From Gammaproteobacteria bacterium (GTDB lineage Bacteria > Pseudomonadota > Gammaproteobacteria > Steroidobacterales > Woeseiaceae), in NCBI GenBank assembly GCA_018699395.1, contig JABIQN010000050.1:1-44155 (forward strand): DNA of 44,155 bases, given 5' to 3'. Positions 29,516-39,268 of this stretch are shown here, piece by piece. Positions within the stretch are counted from its first letter, which is position 1. Each line of letters opens with the position of its first letter. Below the pieces are notes generated by a model. That model was not told the DNA's origin and did no database searches. It saw only the letters and a list, made by a program, of their open reading frames with translations. The position numbers were made by a program, and so were the translations under genes.

Positions 29516-31687
29516 ATGGATGTCACCCCCATACTCGACAGTCTAAATGACGTACAACGTCAGGCTGTTACTGCGCCGTCCGAACCAGCCCTGATAATAG
29601 CGGGCGCTGGCAGCGGAAAAACGCGCGTGCTGGTGCATCGGGCTGCATGGCTGATCGAAGTCGAGGATGTTGCGCCGCAAGGACTGCTCGCTGTAACCTT
29701 TACCAATAAGGCTGCGGCCGAGATGCGTAACCGTATCGAGGCACTCCTCAAGCTACCGGTGCAACATCTCTGGATCGGCACGTTCCACGGTTTGGCGCAC
29801 AGAATGTTGCGGCGTCACTGGCGAGAGGCTGGCCTGCCGCAAAACTTTCAGATTATCGACTCAGATGATCAGTTACGCCTGATAAAGCGCTTGCTAAAGA
29901 GCCTAGAGGTCGATGACAGTCGCTGGATTCCAAAAGAAATTCAATGGTTTATCAATGGCCAGAAGGATGAGGGGCTCCGGCCCAAACACATCGATGATGA
30001 AGGCGACCCGAATCGGCGGCAGCAGATTTCCCTTTATCAGTCCTACGAGGACATCTGCCAACGCGGTGGTCTGGTCGACTTTGCTGAGTTATTGTTGCGT
30101 ACTCACGAGACACTACGGGACAACGCAGAGCTTCTCAAGCACTATCGTCGACGCTTCCAGCATCTTCTAGTCGATGAGTTCCAGGATACCAATGCCATTC
30201 AATATGCCTGGCTTAGGTTGCTCGCGGGCGATAAGGGCGTGCCCTTTGTTGTGGGCGATGACGACCAATCCATATATCGTTGGAGAGGCGCACGCGTCGA
30301 ACATATCCACCGCTTCCAGAAGGACTTTCCTGGTACCCGGGTCATAAAGCTAGAGCAAAACTACCGCTCGACGGAAACCATACTGAATGCCGCAAATGCT
30401 GTTATCGCCAATAACAACTCGCGCATGGGCAAGAATCTTTGGACGGAAGGTGCGGCGGGCGAAGCTATCAAAGTTTACTCCGCCTACAACGAGCGCGATG
30501 AAGCGGATTTCATTATTGGTCGATTGAACGACTGGATAGCCCAGGGCAACATGAGAGCGGACTCGGCGATATTGTATCGGTCCAACGCACAATCGCGCGT
30601 CTTGGAAGAGGGGCTCATCAATGCGCGCATTCCATACCGCGTTTATGGTGGCCTGCGCTTCTTCGAGCGCGCCGAAATTAAAGACGCACTTGCCTATCTT
30701 CGCCTGACCTCAAACCGAGACGACGATAGCTCATTCGAGCGGGTTGTGAATAAGCCGACTCGTGGTATCGGTGCTCGCACAGTCGAAATGATGCGCGCTT
30801 ATGCACGCGCGAATGCGTGTTCAATGTGGTGCGCAGCTGGAGCCATTGCAAGAGATGACCTTAATGGCCGCGCTGCAAATGCGGTGAACGCGTTTATGTC
30901 GCTCATTGAACGTATGGCGCGTGAAACGAACAGTCTGGAGCTGCATGATAAGGTCGACCACGTCATTCACGTAAGTACGCTCATTGAGTTCTTCAAAAAA
31001 GATAAAGGCGAGAAAGGCGAGACACGCATTGAAAACCTCGCAGAACTGGTCAGTGCTGCTAAGAGTTTTGAGCCCGACCCCGCTGAGGAAATGTCCCCGC
31101 TCGATGAATTTCTATCGCACGCTGCACTCGAGGCTGGTGAAGGCCAGGCTGATGCATGGGAAGACTGTGTTCAGCTGATGACAATGCACTCGGCAAAAGG
31201 TCTCGAGTTTCCATTAGTGTTCATGTGCGGCATGGAAGACGGCTTGTTTCCGCATCAAAGATCCGTCGCTGATCCGAATGGTCTCGAGGAAGAACGCAGA
31301 CTTTGCTATGTCGGCATCACTCGAGCGATGCAATCGCTTTACATAACACACGCGGAGCAACGGCGCTTACACGGGATGGATAACTTCTCTCAACCATCGC
31401 GGTTTATTTCAGAGATACCAGACGAATATATAGAAGAAGTTCGACCGCGCGTCCAGGTTGCACGGCCCATGCGATCAAGCTCACCAACACAACGAAGAAC
31501 GCCCATTGGAGGTGCTGGAAGCGAGCTCGGCATTCGACTCGGCCAGCGCGTTCATCACAAGAAATTTGGCGATGGAGTCATACTGAATTGCGAGGGTCAG
31601 GGCGCTCATGCGCGTGTCGAAGTTAATTTCGAGGCGGCCGGCACAAAATGGCTCGTTCTGAGCTATGCGAATCTCGATCTGATGTAG
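29516..31687 (+). CDS. uvrD: DNA helicase II
   Basis: LNDVQRQAVTAP, IAGAGSGKTRVLVHR, GDDDQSIYRWRGARVEHI, MTMHSAKGLEFPLVFMCGMEDGLFPHQ, RLCYVGITRAM. Confidence 0.97.
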   Translation: MDVTPILDSLNDVQRQAVTAPSEPALIIAGAGSGKTRVLVHRAAWLIEVEDVAPQGLLAVTFTNKAAAEMRNRIEALLKLPVQHLWIGTFHGLAHRMLRRHWREAGLPQNFQIIDSDDQLRLIKRLLKSLEVDDSRWIPKEIQWFINGQKDEGLRPKHIDDEGDPNRRQQISLYQSYEDICQRGGLVDFAELLLRTHETLRDNAELLKHYRRRFQHLLVDEFQDTNAIQYAWLRLLAGDKGVPFVVGDDDQSIYRWRGARVEHIHRFQKDFPGTRVIKLEQNYRSTETILNAANAVIANNNSRMGKNLWTEGAAGEAIKVYSAYNERDEADFIIGRLNDWIAQGNMRADSAILYRSNAQSRVLEEGLINARIPYRVYGGLRFFERAEIKDALAYLRLTSNRDDDSSFERVVNKPTRGIGARTVEMMRAYARANACSMWCAAGAIARDDLNGRAANAVNAFMSLIERMARETNSLELHDKVDHVIHVSTLIEFFKKDKGEKGETRIENLAELVSAAKSFEPDPAEEMSPLDEFLSHAALEAGEGQADAWEDCVQLMTMHSAKGLEFPLVFMCGMEDGLFPHQRSVADPNGLEEERRLCYVGITRAMQSLYITHAEQRRLHGMDNFSQPSRFISEIPDEYIEEVRPRVQVARPMRSSSPTQRRTPIGGAGSELGIRLGQRVHHKKFGDGVILNCEGQGAHARVEVNFEAAGTKWLVLSYANLDLM

Positions 31688-31697
31688 ACTATAGAAG

Positions 31698-33074
31698 ATG
31701 AAGATACTCATTCTCGGCGCAGGTCAGGTTGGTTCATCCGCGGCATATCATTTGTCGCGTGAGGAGGCCAATGAAGTCACTGTTGTCGACATGCGATCAG
31801 ACGTATTGCGTGAGCTGCAAGATCGGCTCGATATTCGCACCGTAGTTGGTCACGCCGCTTACCCAGATGTTCTCGAAAGGGCTGGTGCCGGTGATGCAGA
31901 AATCGTCGTTGCGCTAACGGACACCGACGAAACCAACATGATCGCGTGCCAGACCGCGTACACCAAATTTCGCACACCAACCAAGATTGCTCGGGTACGT
32001 TCTGCCGAATACATGAACGCGAATGAGTTATTCACACAGGACGCTATCCCGATCGATGTCCGTATCAGTCCGGAACAGCTGGTGTGCTCGCATATTGAGC
32101 AACTCATACTTTACCCGGGCACATCTCAGGTCCTGGATTTTGCCGATGGCCGAGTTCGACTGGTCGGTGCAAAAGCTGATCGCGGCGGTCTCTTGGTCGG
32201 ACAGAAAATCGCCACGCTGAAAGAGCACATCCCGAACACGGAAGGTCGCATTGCGGCGATATATCGTGACGGAAAAGCTATGCTACCTAAGGGTGATACG
32301 GTTATCCAGGAAGGTGATGAAGTCTTCTTCATAACAGACCGTAAAGACATTCGTGTTTTCATGAGCGAGATGCGTCGCCTCGAAGAACCAGTGCGCCGTG
32401 TGGTTATTGCTGGTGGCGGTAATATCGGTGTGCGTCTCGCGCTCGCGCTAGAGCAGACCAATCAAGTCAAGATTATCGAGCGTGATCCAGTACGGGCACG
32501 ACAGATATCAGAACAACTTAATAAAGCCATTGTTCTTGTTGGCGACGCCGCGGACGAAGAGTTATTACTCGAAGAGAATATTGACAACGTCGACGTCTTT
32601 TGTGGCCTGACCAACTCTGAGGAAGCTAATATCCTCAGCTGCATGCTGGCCAAGCGTCTGGGCGCGCACAAGGTAATGGCGCTGATAAACCGGGCGTCCT
32701 ATGTCGACTTAGTCGAATCAGGAAGCATCGACATCGCCATCTCGCCGCAGCAAATTACGATCGGATCACTACTTGCCCATGTGCGTCGAGGCGATGTCGT
32801 CAAAGTACACTCTTTGCGACGAGGCGCGGCCGAAGCAATGGAGGCGATTGCGCATGGCGATGCAGATAGCTCCAAGGTCGTCGGACGCAAGATCGAGGAC
32901 ATCGATCTGCCGAAGGGTACTGCGATCGTTGCCATTGTGCGCGGCGATCAAGTCATCATCGCGCATCACGATACCTTAGTTGAGACTGATGATCACGTCA
33001 TCTTATTTATGACTGATCGTCGTAAGATTGAACACCTGGAAAGTCTATTCCAGGTTGGTGTTGCATTCATCTAA
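31698..33074 (+). CDS. trkA: Trk potassium uptake regulatory protein
   Basis: MKILILGAGQVGSSAAYHLSRE, two Rossmann/RCK halves (VVIAGGGNIGVRLALALEQ). Confidence 0.96.
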   Translation: MKILILGAGQVGSSAAYHLSREEANEVTVVDMRSDVLRELQDRLDIRTVVGHAAYPDVLERAGAGDAEIVVALTDTDETNMIACQTAYTKFRTPTKIARVRSAEYMNANELFTQDAIPIDVRISPEQLVCSHIEQLILYPGTSQVLDFADGRVRLVGAKADRGGLLVGQKIATLKEHIPNTEGRIAAIYRDGKAMLPKGDTVIQEGDEVFFITDRKDIRVFMSEMRRLEEPVRRVVIAGGGNIGVRLALALEQTNQVKIIERDPVRARQISEQLNKAIVLVGDAADEELLLEENIDNVDVFCGLTNSEEANILSCMLAKRLGAHKVMALINRASYVDLVESGSIDIAISPQQITIGSLLAHVRRGDVVKVHSLRRGAAEAMEAIAHGDADSSKVVGRKIEDIDLPKGTAIVAIVRGDQVIIAHHDTLVETDDHVILFMTDRRKIEHLESLFQVGVAFI

Positions 33075-34526
33075 ATGAACTGGACTGCTGTACAGCGGAT
33101 ACTTGGGCTCCTGCTGATGATGTTCAGCTTGACGATGTTGCCGCCTATCGCATTCAGTCTTTACTACGACGATCATTCCTGGCTGCCGTTTGTTCAAGGC
33201 TTCGGACTAACCCTGCTCGTAGGCATTCTGATCTGGCTGCCAGTACATCGCTCGCGTAAAGACCTCAGGCTACGCGATGGCTTCCTTGTCGTTGCTGCAT
33301 TCTGGACCGTCCTAGGCACTTTCGGTGCTGCACCCTTGTATTTCGCTGATGGGCTGTCGCTGTCGATTACCGACGCCGTGTTTGAATCTATGTCGGGATT
33401 GACGACCACTGGCGCAACCATACTTACCGGTCTCGATGAGCTACCGATTTCTATTCTTTACTACCGCCAGCAACTGCAATGGCTTGGTGGTATGGGAATC
33501 ATTGTCTTGGCAGTTGCCGTACTCCCCATGCTGGGCGTTGGTGGTATGCAGCTTTACCGAGCTGAAGCACCGGGGCCTGTAAAGGACACGAAACTCACAC
33601 CTCGAATTACCGAGACTGCTAAAGCGCTATGGTATGTCTATCTGGCCTTCACAATCGCGTGCATGGCCTCCTATCGACTAGCGGGTATGGGTTGGTTTGA
33701 CGCGCTATGCCATGCATTTTCGACCGTCGCCATCGGTGGGTTTTCAACGCATGATGCAAGTATCGGGTATTTTAACAGTGGTGCTATAGACATGGTTGCT
33801 ATTGTTTTTATGTTCATCGCAGGTATCAATTTTTCGCTGCATTTTTTCGCCTGGCGTTACGTTTCCATCAAACACTATATGAAGGACCCCGAATTCAAGG
33901 CTTATAGTTTTGTCTTGATCGTTGTGTCCACTCTCGTGGTCTTCGGGCTGTTTCAATATCGCGGTATTGAGAATCCGGAACAAACGTTAATCAGTGGTAT
34001 TTTTCAGGCTGTTTCGATAGCAACGACGACAGGTTTTACGACCGAGAATTTTGCCCTTTGGCCCACGGCAATACCCGTTCTATTGATTCTTGCGAGCTTC
34101 ATCGGAGGTTCGGCCGGCTCAACGGCTGGCGGGATAAAAGTTGTTCGCTGGTTGCTCATCTATAAGCAGGGTGTACGCGAAGTTGCTCGCCTCGTACACC
34201 CCAATGCCGAGATCCCGGTCAAGCTAGGAATGACAGCAGTGCAACCTCGAGTTGTAGATTCCGTCTGGGGCTTCTTTTCCGTTTATATTGTTGTCTTTGG
34301 TTTGATGCTGCTTGCAATGATGGCAACCGGCCTTGATCAGGTCACGGCATTCTCTGCGGTCGCGGCAACGCTCAATAATCTCGGACCGGGCCTCGGCGAT
34401 GTAACGTCCAGCTTCATGTCTCTTAGCGACACGGCCAAATGGATTTCCATCGTTGGAATGCTACTCGGACGACTTGAGATATTCACGCTGCTTGTTCTCA
34501 TAACACCTACTTTTTGGCGCCACTAG
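33075..34526 (+). CDS. trkH: Trk potassium transporter membrane subunit
   Basis: FESMSGLTTTGATIL, QWLGGMGIIVLAVAVLPMLGVGGMQLYRAEAPGP, SIATTTGFTTENF, GGSAGSTAGGIKVVR. Confidence 0.96.
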   Translation: MNWTAVQRILGLLLMMFSLTMLPPIAFSLYYDDHSWLPFVQGFGLTLLVGILIWLPVHRSRKDLRLRDGFLVVAAFWTVLGTFGAAPLYFADGLSLSITDAVFESMSGLTTTGATILTGLDELPISILYYRQQLQWLGGMGIIVLAVAVLPMLGVGGMQLYRAEAPGPVKDTKLTPRITETAKALWYVYLAFTIACMASYRLAGMGWFDALCHAFSTVAIGGFSTHDASIGYFNSGAIDMVAIVFMFIAGINFSLHFFAWRYVSIKHYMKDPEFKAYSFVLIVVSTLVVFGLFQYRGIENPEQTLISGIFQAVSIATTTGFTTENFALWPTAIPVLLILASFIGGSAGSTAGGIKVVRWLLIYKQGVREVARLVHPNAEIPVKLGMTAVQPRVVDSVWGFFSVYIVVFGLMLLAMMATGLDQVTAFSAVAATLNNLGPGLGDVTSSFMSLSDTAKWISIVGMLLGRLEIFTLLVLITPTFWRH

Positions 34527-34527
34527 A

Positions 34528-35013
34528 ATGCTCGGTCGCTTCAGTACGCTGCTAGGTAAGGTGTCCGCTTGGCTGACTCTGTTTATGGTGATCATGACGT
34601 TTGTCGTGGTTGTCATGCGCTATGTATTCGATGTGGGTTTAATTTGGCTACAAGAATCGGTGGTTTGGATGCATGCCGTTGTTTTCATGGTCGGTGCGGC
34701 TTACACGCTGCAGCGTGAAGAGCATGTCCGAGTTGATATTTTCTATCGGCAGATGAGCCCGCAACGTCAAGCGTGGGTCAACCTCATTGGTGTTCTTGTC
34801 TTCCTCTTGCCCCTTTGTGTTTTTCTGGGGTGGAAGGCGTTCGATTTCGTGGCCGTCTCGTGGCGACTGCAAGAAGCGTCCCGTGAGTCCGGCGGTTTGC
34901 CGTATCCGATGATCCCACTTCTTAAGAGTATTCTCATTGTTATGCCTGTAACGGTTGCCTTACAGGGCGTTGTGATTCTATCGCGCTGCGTTCGAACAAT
35001 AAGGGGTAGCTAA
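34528..35013 (+). CDS. dctQ: TRAP transporter small permease (DctQ)
   Basis: VVVMRYVFDVGLIWLQESVVWMHAVVFMVGAAYTLQREEHVRVDIFY. Confidence 0.92.
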   Translation: MLGRFSTLLGKVSAWLTLFMVIMTFVVVVMRYVFDVGLIWLQESVVWMHAVVFMVGAAYTLQREEHVRVDIFYRQMSPQRQAWVNLIGVLVFLLPLCVFLGWKAFDFVAVSWRLQEASRESGGLPYPMIPLLKSILIVMPVTVALQGVVILSRCVRTIRGS

Positions 35014-35014
35014 G

Positions 35015-36388
35015 ATGGAGTGGGTTGCTGCCTTACTGTTCGTTACCGTCATTGTCGTATTACTCGCCGGTTTTCCCGTCGCCTTCACACTTGGTGGGAC
35101 CGCGTTAATTTTCGCCGGACTTGGTGTAATCGGTGGTGGCTTTAACGAAGCACTACTATCCAGCCTCCCCAATCGTATCTTCGGTATCATGACTAATCAG
35201 ACGCTGGTCGCCGTTCCACTGTTTGTATTCATGGGCGTTACACTTGAACGGGCGCGCATAGCAGAGGAATTGCTCGAAACGCTGAGTTCTCTTTTTGGGT
35301 CATTACGCGGTGGACTGGGTATCTCGGTGACACTCGTCGGCATGCTGCTAGCGGCAAGCACCGGAATTGTTGGGGCCACAGTCGTGACGATGGGCCTACT
35401 GTCTTTACCAACCATGTTGAAGCGAGGTTACTCTCCCGAAATTTCGGCTGGGACCATCTGCGCGTCAGGAACGCTGGGACAAATCATTCCACCGTCAATC
35501 ATTTTGGTGATGCTGGGTGACGTTATGTCGACGGCATATCAGCAAGCGCAGCTCGATATGGGCATCTTCTCACCAAAGACGGTTTCCGTTGGCGATCTGT
35601 TCGCGGGCGCATTGATACCGGGCCTACTACTCGTCTGTCTGTATATCCTCTACATACTTATTGTCGCCTATTTCAAATCAGACACGATGCCCGCCCATCA
35701 CCGGAAACCTGACGAAGTTGCCTCGGCCGGACAAATAATTCGCGCTCTGCTGCCACCATTATTCTTAATCTTCGCTGTGCTGGGCTCGATTCTCGGTGGA
35801 TATGCAACGCCAACCGAAGCGGCTGGTGTTGGCGGTATGGGCGCATTATTGATGGCGATTGCCCGCCGTCAGCTCAATCTCGAGCGTTTACAAGACATCA
35901 TGGGGCGTACGCTGCGCATCAGCAGCATGGTTTTTCTGATACTGATCGGTGCATCAATATTCTCTTTAGTATTTCGTGGCTACGGCGGTGATGACGGCGT
36001 ACGTGCCTTACTTGAATCGATTCCCGGCGGCGTGATTGGTGCTGTCGTCGCTGTAATGCTGATCATGTTCCTGCTGGGCTTTGTTCTCGACTTCATCGAA
36101 ATTACGTTTGTTGTTGTCCCTATCGTTGGCCCCGTTTTACTAGCGATGGGCCTTGACCCGGTCTGGCTCGGCATTATGATTGCTATCAACCTGCAGACTT
36201 CATTCCTGACACCACCGTTCGGCTTTGCGCTGTTTTATCTTCGCGGTGTCGCGCCCTCATCAATCACCACTACTCAGATTTATCGTGGCGTGATTCCATT
36301 TGTGGCAATTCAGCTTCTCGCTTTACTTCTCATCGCAATATTCCCGGAACTCGTCACTTGGCTGCCAGGGAAAATTTACGGTAGCTAA
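35015..36388 (+). CDS. dctM: TRAP transporter large permease (DctM)
   Basis: FPVAFTLGGTALIFAGLG, VPLFVFMGVTLERA, GTLGQIIPPSIILVMLGD, LQTSFLTPPFGFALFYLRG. Confidence 0.95.
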   Translation: MEWVAALLFVTVIVVLLAGFPVAFTLGGTALIFAGLGVIGGGFNEALLSSLPNRIFGIMTNQTLVAVPLFVFMGVTLERARIAEELLETLSSLFGSLRGGLGISVTLVGMLLAASTGIVGATVVTMGLLSLPTMLKRGYSPEISAGTICASGTLGQIIPPSIILVMLGDVMSTAYQQAQLDMGIFSPKTVSVGDLFAGALIPGLLLVCLYILYILIVAYFKSDTMPAHHRKPDEVASAGQIIRALLPPLFLIFAVLGSILGGYATPTEAAGVGGMGALLMAIARRQLNLERLQDIMGRTLRISSMVFLILIGASIFSLVFRGYGGDDGVRALLESIPGGVIGAVVAVMLIMFLLGFVLDFIEITFVVVPIVGPVLLAMGLDPVWLGIMIAINLQTSFLTPPFGFALFYLRGVAPSSITTTQIYRGVIPFVAIQLLALLLIAIFPELVTWLPGKIYGS

Positions 36389-36489
36389 TCTAGATTAGTG
36401 CGAATACCTCTGCCACTGATTGAGTCAATAGCTCGACGAGTTTTTCCACGCAAAGTATTTTAGTAATCAGTAAGTTGAGAAAATCTGAT

Positions 36490-36651
36490 TTAGATGATTA
36501 AGCCGTCGCTCAAAATAACCAGAAGCACAAGGTCGGCGATGCCGCCAAACCCAATTTCAGTCAACGCCTGCAGCACCGATGCGCCGGAAATCGCAATCTC
36601 AAGAACGAGAAATTCCAGCTCCGTCTTCGAGTGATCAGCCGTAATGACCAT
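36490..36651 (-). CDS. Possible 53-aa hydrophobic protein downstream of dctP
   Basis: MVITADHSKTELEFLVLEIAISGASVLQALTEIGFGGIADLVLLVILSDGLII*; ATG 12 nt after the dctP stop, same strand; no clear Shine-Dalgarno or homologue recognised. Confidence 0.35.
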   Translation of the reverse strand: MVITADHSKTELEFLVLEIAISGASVLQALTEIGFGGIADLVLLVILSDGLII

Positions 36652-36663
36652 ACCGAGACTGCA

Positions 36664-37758
36664 TTATTTTTCACGCGTATTAAGGAACGCCCGCTCGGAA
36701 ATGTTCGAGTTAGCTGCTACCTTGGCAAGATACTCATAAAACGCCTTTCCAATTTTTTTAGAGGCAGGATCTGCTGCCATTATTTCAGCGACAACCTCAG
36801 CGGTTATTGCTTTCAGGTGTTGTAGCACCTTATCCGGAAACGGCCGTAATTCGATATTCGGGTCTGCCAGGATTTGCTGCAGGGAGTTCGCATTACCGTT
36901 GGTGTACTCGGCGGCCATGTCGGTGGTAATCGACTGACAGGTTATTTCTACGATTGCCTGCAAATCGGCGGGTAGGGAATTCCACGCATCCTTGTTAATT
37001 ATGCACTCGAGGCCAGGACCTGGCTCCTGCCAGCCCGGGTAATAGTAATACCTCGCAGCTTTGTGCAAACCAAATGACACATCATTGTATGGGCCAACCC
37101 ACTCGGTCGCATCGATCGCACCGGTTTGTAGGGAGGTGAAGATCTCTGACGCGGGCAGAGAAATCGGTTGGCCGCCGGCGCGGCGCAACACCTCACCGCC
37201 AAAACCTGGAATTCGCATCTTCAAACCCTTGAAGTCATCAATGTCATTAATTTCCTTGTTGAACCAACCACCCATCTGAACGGCGGTGTTGCCACATAAG
37301 AACGGCACAAGGTTGAACGGCTCATAAAGCTCGCGCCACAGCTCGAGCCCACCGCCATAGTGAACCCAGGCGTTGAGCTCCATAGAATTCAAACCGAAAG
37401 GAATCGCTGTAAAAAACTGGGCCGCGTCTACTTTACCCTTGTGGTAATAGGACGCATCATGGCCCATCTCCACGACGCCGCGGCTGACGGCATCAAAAAC
37501 CTCAAATGGGGGAACCAATTCACCACCACCGTAAACCTTTATCTTCAGGCGGCCGGCCGATGCTTGCTCGACGCGTTCTGCCAGATTTTCGACCGCCATT
37601 CCGAGACCAGGAAATTTGGGCGGCCAAGACGTAACGCAATCCCACTCGAACGTCTCGGTGGAGATGCCGCCCCCTACGCTACAGTCATTCTCGGGTTTCG
37701 CACAGCCAGCCAATCCTGCTGCTACAGCAATACCGCCAACAAACTCTCTTCTTTTCAT
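36664..37758 (-). CDS. dctP: TRAP transporter substrate-binding protein (DctP/TakP-like), predicted Tat-exported lipoprotein
   Basis: MKRREFVGGIAVAAGLAGCAK (RRxF plus lipobox LAGC), FEVFDAVSRGVVEMGHDASYYHKGK, GLKMRIPGFGGEVLRRAGGQPISLPASEIFTSLQTGAIDATEWVGPYND. Confidence 0.93.
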   Translation of the reverse strand: MKRREFVGGIAVAAGLAGCAKPENDCSVGGGISTETFEWDCVTSWPPKFPGLGMAVENLAERVEQASAGRLKIKVYGGGELVPPFEVFDAVSRGVVEMGHDASYYHKGKVDAAQFFTAIPFGLNSMELNAWVHYGGGLELWRELYEPFNLVPFLCGNTAVQMGGWFNKEINDIDDFKGLKMRIPGFGGEVLRRAGGQPISLPASEIFTSLQTGAIDATEWVGPYNDVSFGLHKAARYYYYPGWQEPGPGLECIINKDAWNSLPADLQAIVEITCQSITTDMAAEYTNGNANSLQQILADPNIELRPFPDKVLQHLKAITAEVVAEIMAADPASKKIGKAFYEYLAKVAANSNISERAFLNTREK

Positions 37759-37997
37759 TTCGATTCCAGCCCCTGAGATTGAGCGCTATTCTATGCGTAC
37801 CTGAAGTGGTACTCAATGGCCATAAAGGAATGCGCCGAATGTTATTGGTGGGAAAATTATACTATTAAAAATCCCACTATTATTATATTTAAGGAAATAA
37901 TTTGGTAAAATTTTCCACTAATAGGTCAAAAATATCCCTTATAAGTCATCATAGCCCTTTCTCAAGACTCCAGATGATCGGCTTCATCCTGATTTAA

Positions 37998-38019
37998 AAC
38001 CCCTGGCCTTCAAGGGGTT
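37998..38019. terminator. Candidate bidirectional intrinsic terminator
   Basis: AACCCCT...AGGGGTT stem; T-rich on + (cattttc) and TTTTAAAT on -. Confidence 0.4.
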
Positions 38020-38151
38020 CATTTTCGAGCCCACCCACCCACCAGCAGTCCATTAAGTCTCGCAGAAGCTGTATTCGGGGTGGCTATTCGTTTGTGCTTG
38101 ATGCATTAATAAAGGTCACAAGAAACCCAAAAACGACCGCCCGGGGCAAAA

Positions 38152-38589
38152 ATGATTGGACTTTTACAACGTGTCACCCAAGCCAGCGTCAGCATAAATG
38201 ACGAACTTATTGGACAGATCGGTCGAGGCTTACTCGTTTTGTTAGCAGTTCATCGCGATGACGAGGAACGCGACATCGCCCGCATGGCCGAGAGAATCTT
38301 GTCCTACCGGGTATTCCCGGACGCTGAGGAACGCATGAATCTTAGCGTTAGCGACATTTCGGGCGAGTTATTGCTCGTACCACAGTTCACCCTTACTGCG
38401 GATACCCAAAAGGGTACCCGCGCGAGCTTTACCAAGGGTGCTCCCCCCGACAGAGCGTCGAGGTACTTCGATAGACTACTCGAGGAGTGCCAACAGAGCC
38501 TCAAAGTGGTGGAAAGCGGTCGTTTTGCGGCTGATATGCAGGTCAGCCTCGTTAATGACGGTCCGGTAACATTTTGGCTCGAAACCTAG
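38152..38589 (+). CDS. dtd: D-aminoacyl-tRNA deacylase
   Basis: MIGLLQRVTQASVSINDELIGQIGRGLLVLLAV, ISGELLLVPQFTLTADTQKGTRASF, NDGPVTFWLE. Confidence 0.97.
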   Translation: MIGLLQRVTQASVSINDELIGQIGRGLLVLLAVHRDDEERDIARMAERILSYRVFPDAEERMNLSVSDISGELLLVPQFTLTADTQKGTRASFTKGAPPDRASRYFDRLLEECQQSLKVVESGRFAADMQVSLVNDGPVTFWLET

Positions 38590-38708
38590 GTTTCAGCTGA
38601 TGTCGATACGGTTTTGTTGCAACCCGAGGCGTATCATGAACATAATTCGTACTCGGCATTTGCCGGCGTCATTTATGAGAACAGGGGCCGTGCCCCAGGA
38701 GTAATACA

Positions 38709-38942
38709 ATGTTTGCCAACATCGGTCCGTGGCAGTTATTGATCATTTTGCTTATCGTGTTGGCTATATTCGGCACCAAGAAGCTCAGCACACTGGGTTC
38801 CGACCTTGGTAAGTCCGTTAAGGGCTTCCGCAGCGCCATGAGTGAAGCCGAAGAGACCGCCGAACAGCTCGGCGAAACCTCGGACGCCGACTTCGACAAC
38901 ACGCCGGCGGAAGAAGAAGCCCACGAACGCAAAGACGTCTAA
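38709..38942 (+). CDS. tatA: Sec-independent translocase TatA
   Basis: [40 protein letters not shown]; tatABC order. Confidence 0.95.
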   Translation: MFANIGPWQLLIILLIVLAIFGTKKLSTLGSDLGKSVKGFRSAMSEAEETAEQLGETSDADFDNTPAEEEAHERKDV

Positions 38943-38956
38943 AGTCCTCTCTCACC

Positions 38957-39268
38957 ATGTCTGGAATCGGTGGTTCGGAGTTTTTCCTTCTATGCTTAAT
39001 CGCGCTCCTTATACTGGGGCCCGAGCGGCTTCCGCGTGTCGCTCGCCAACTCGGTGGATGGATGGGAAAAGCTCGCCAAATGACGCGCTCACTGCAACGC
39101 CAGCTTGAGCAGGAAGTCGACGTGAAGAAGAACTTTGGCTTCGACCCAAAAGACCTCAATCCCAACGAAATACTCAAGCAACACGAAGAAAATACTTTCT
39201 CGCCGCCGCATGAAGAAAAGGACAAAAGCGAAGCCGAGAAAACTGACGAGGACAAGCCAGCCTCATGA
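38957..39268 (+). CDS. tatB: Sec-independent translocase TatB
   Basis: GGSEFFLLCLIALLILGPERLPRVARQLGGWMGKARQM. Confidence 0.93.
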   Translation: MSGIGGSEFFLLCLIALLILGPERLPRVARQLGGWMGKARQMTRSLQRQLEQEVDVKKNFGFDPKDLNPNEILKQHEENTFSPPHEEKDKSEAEKTDEDKPAS

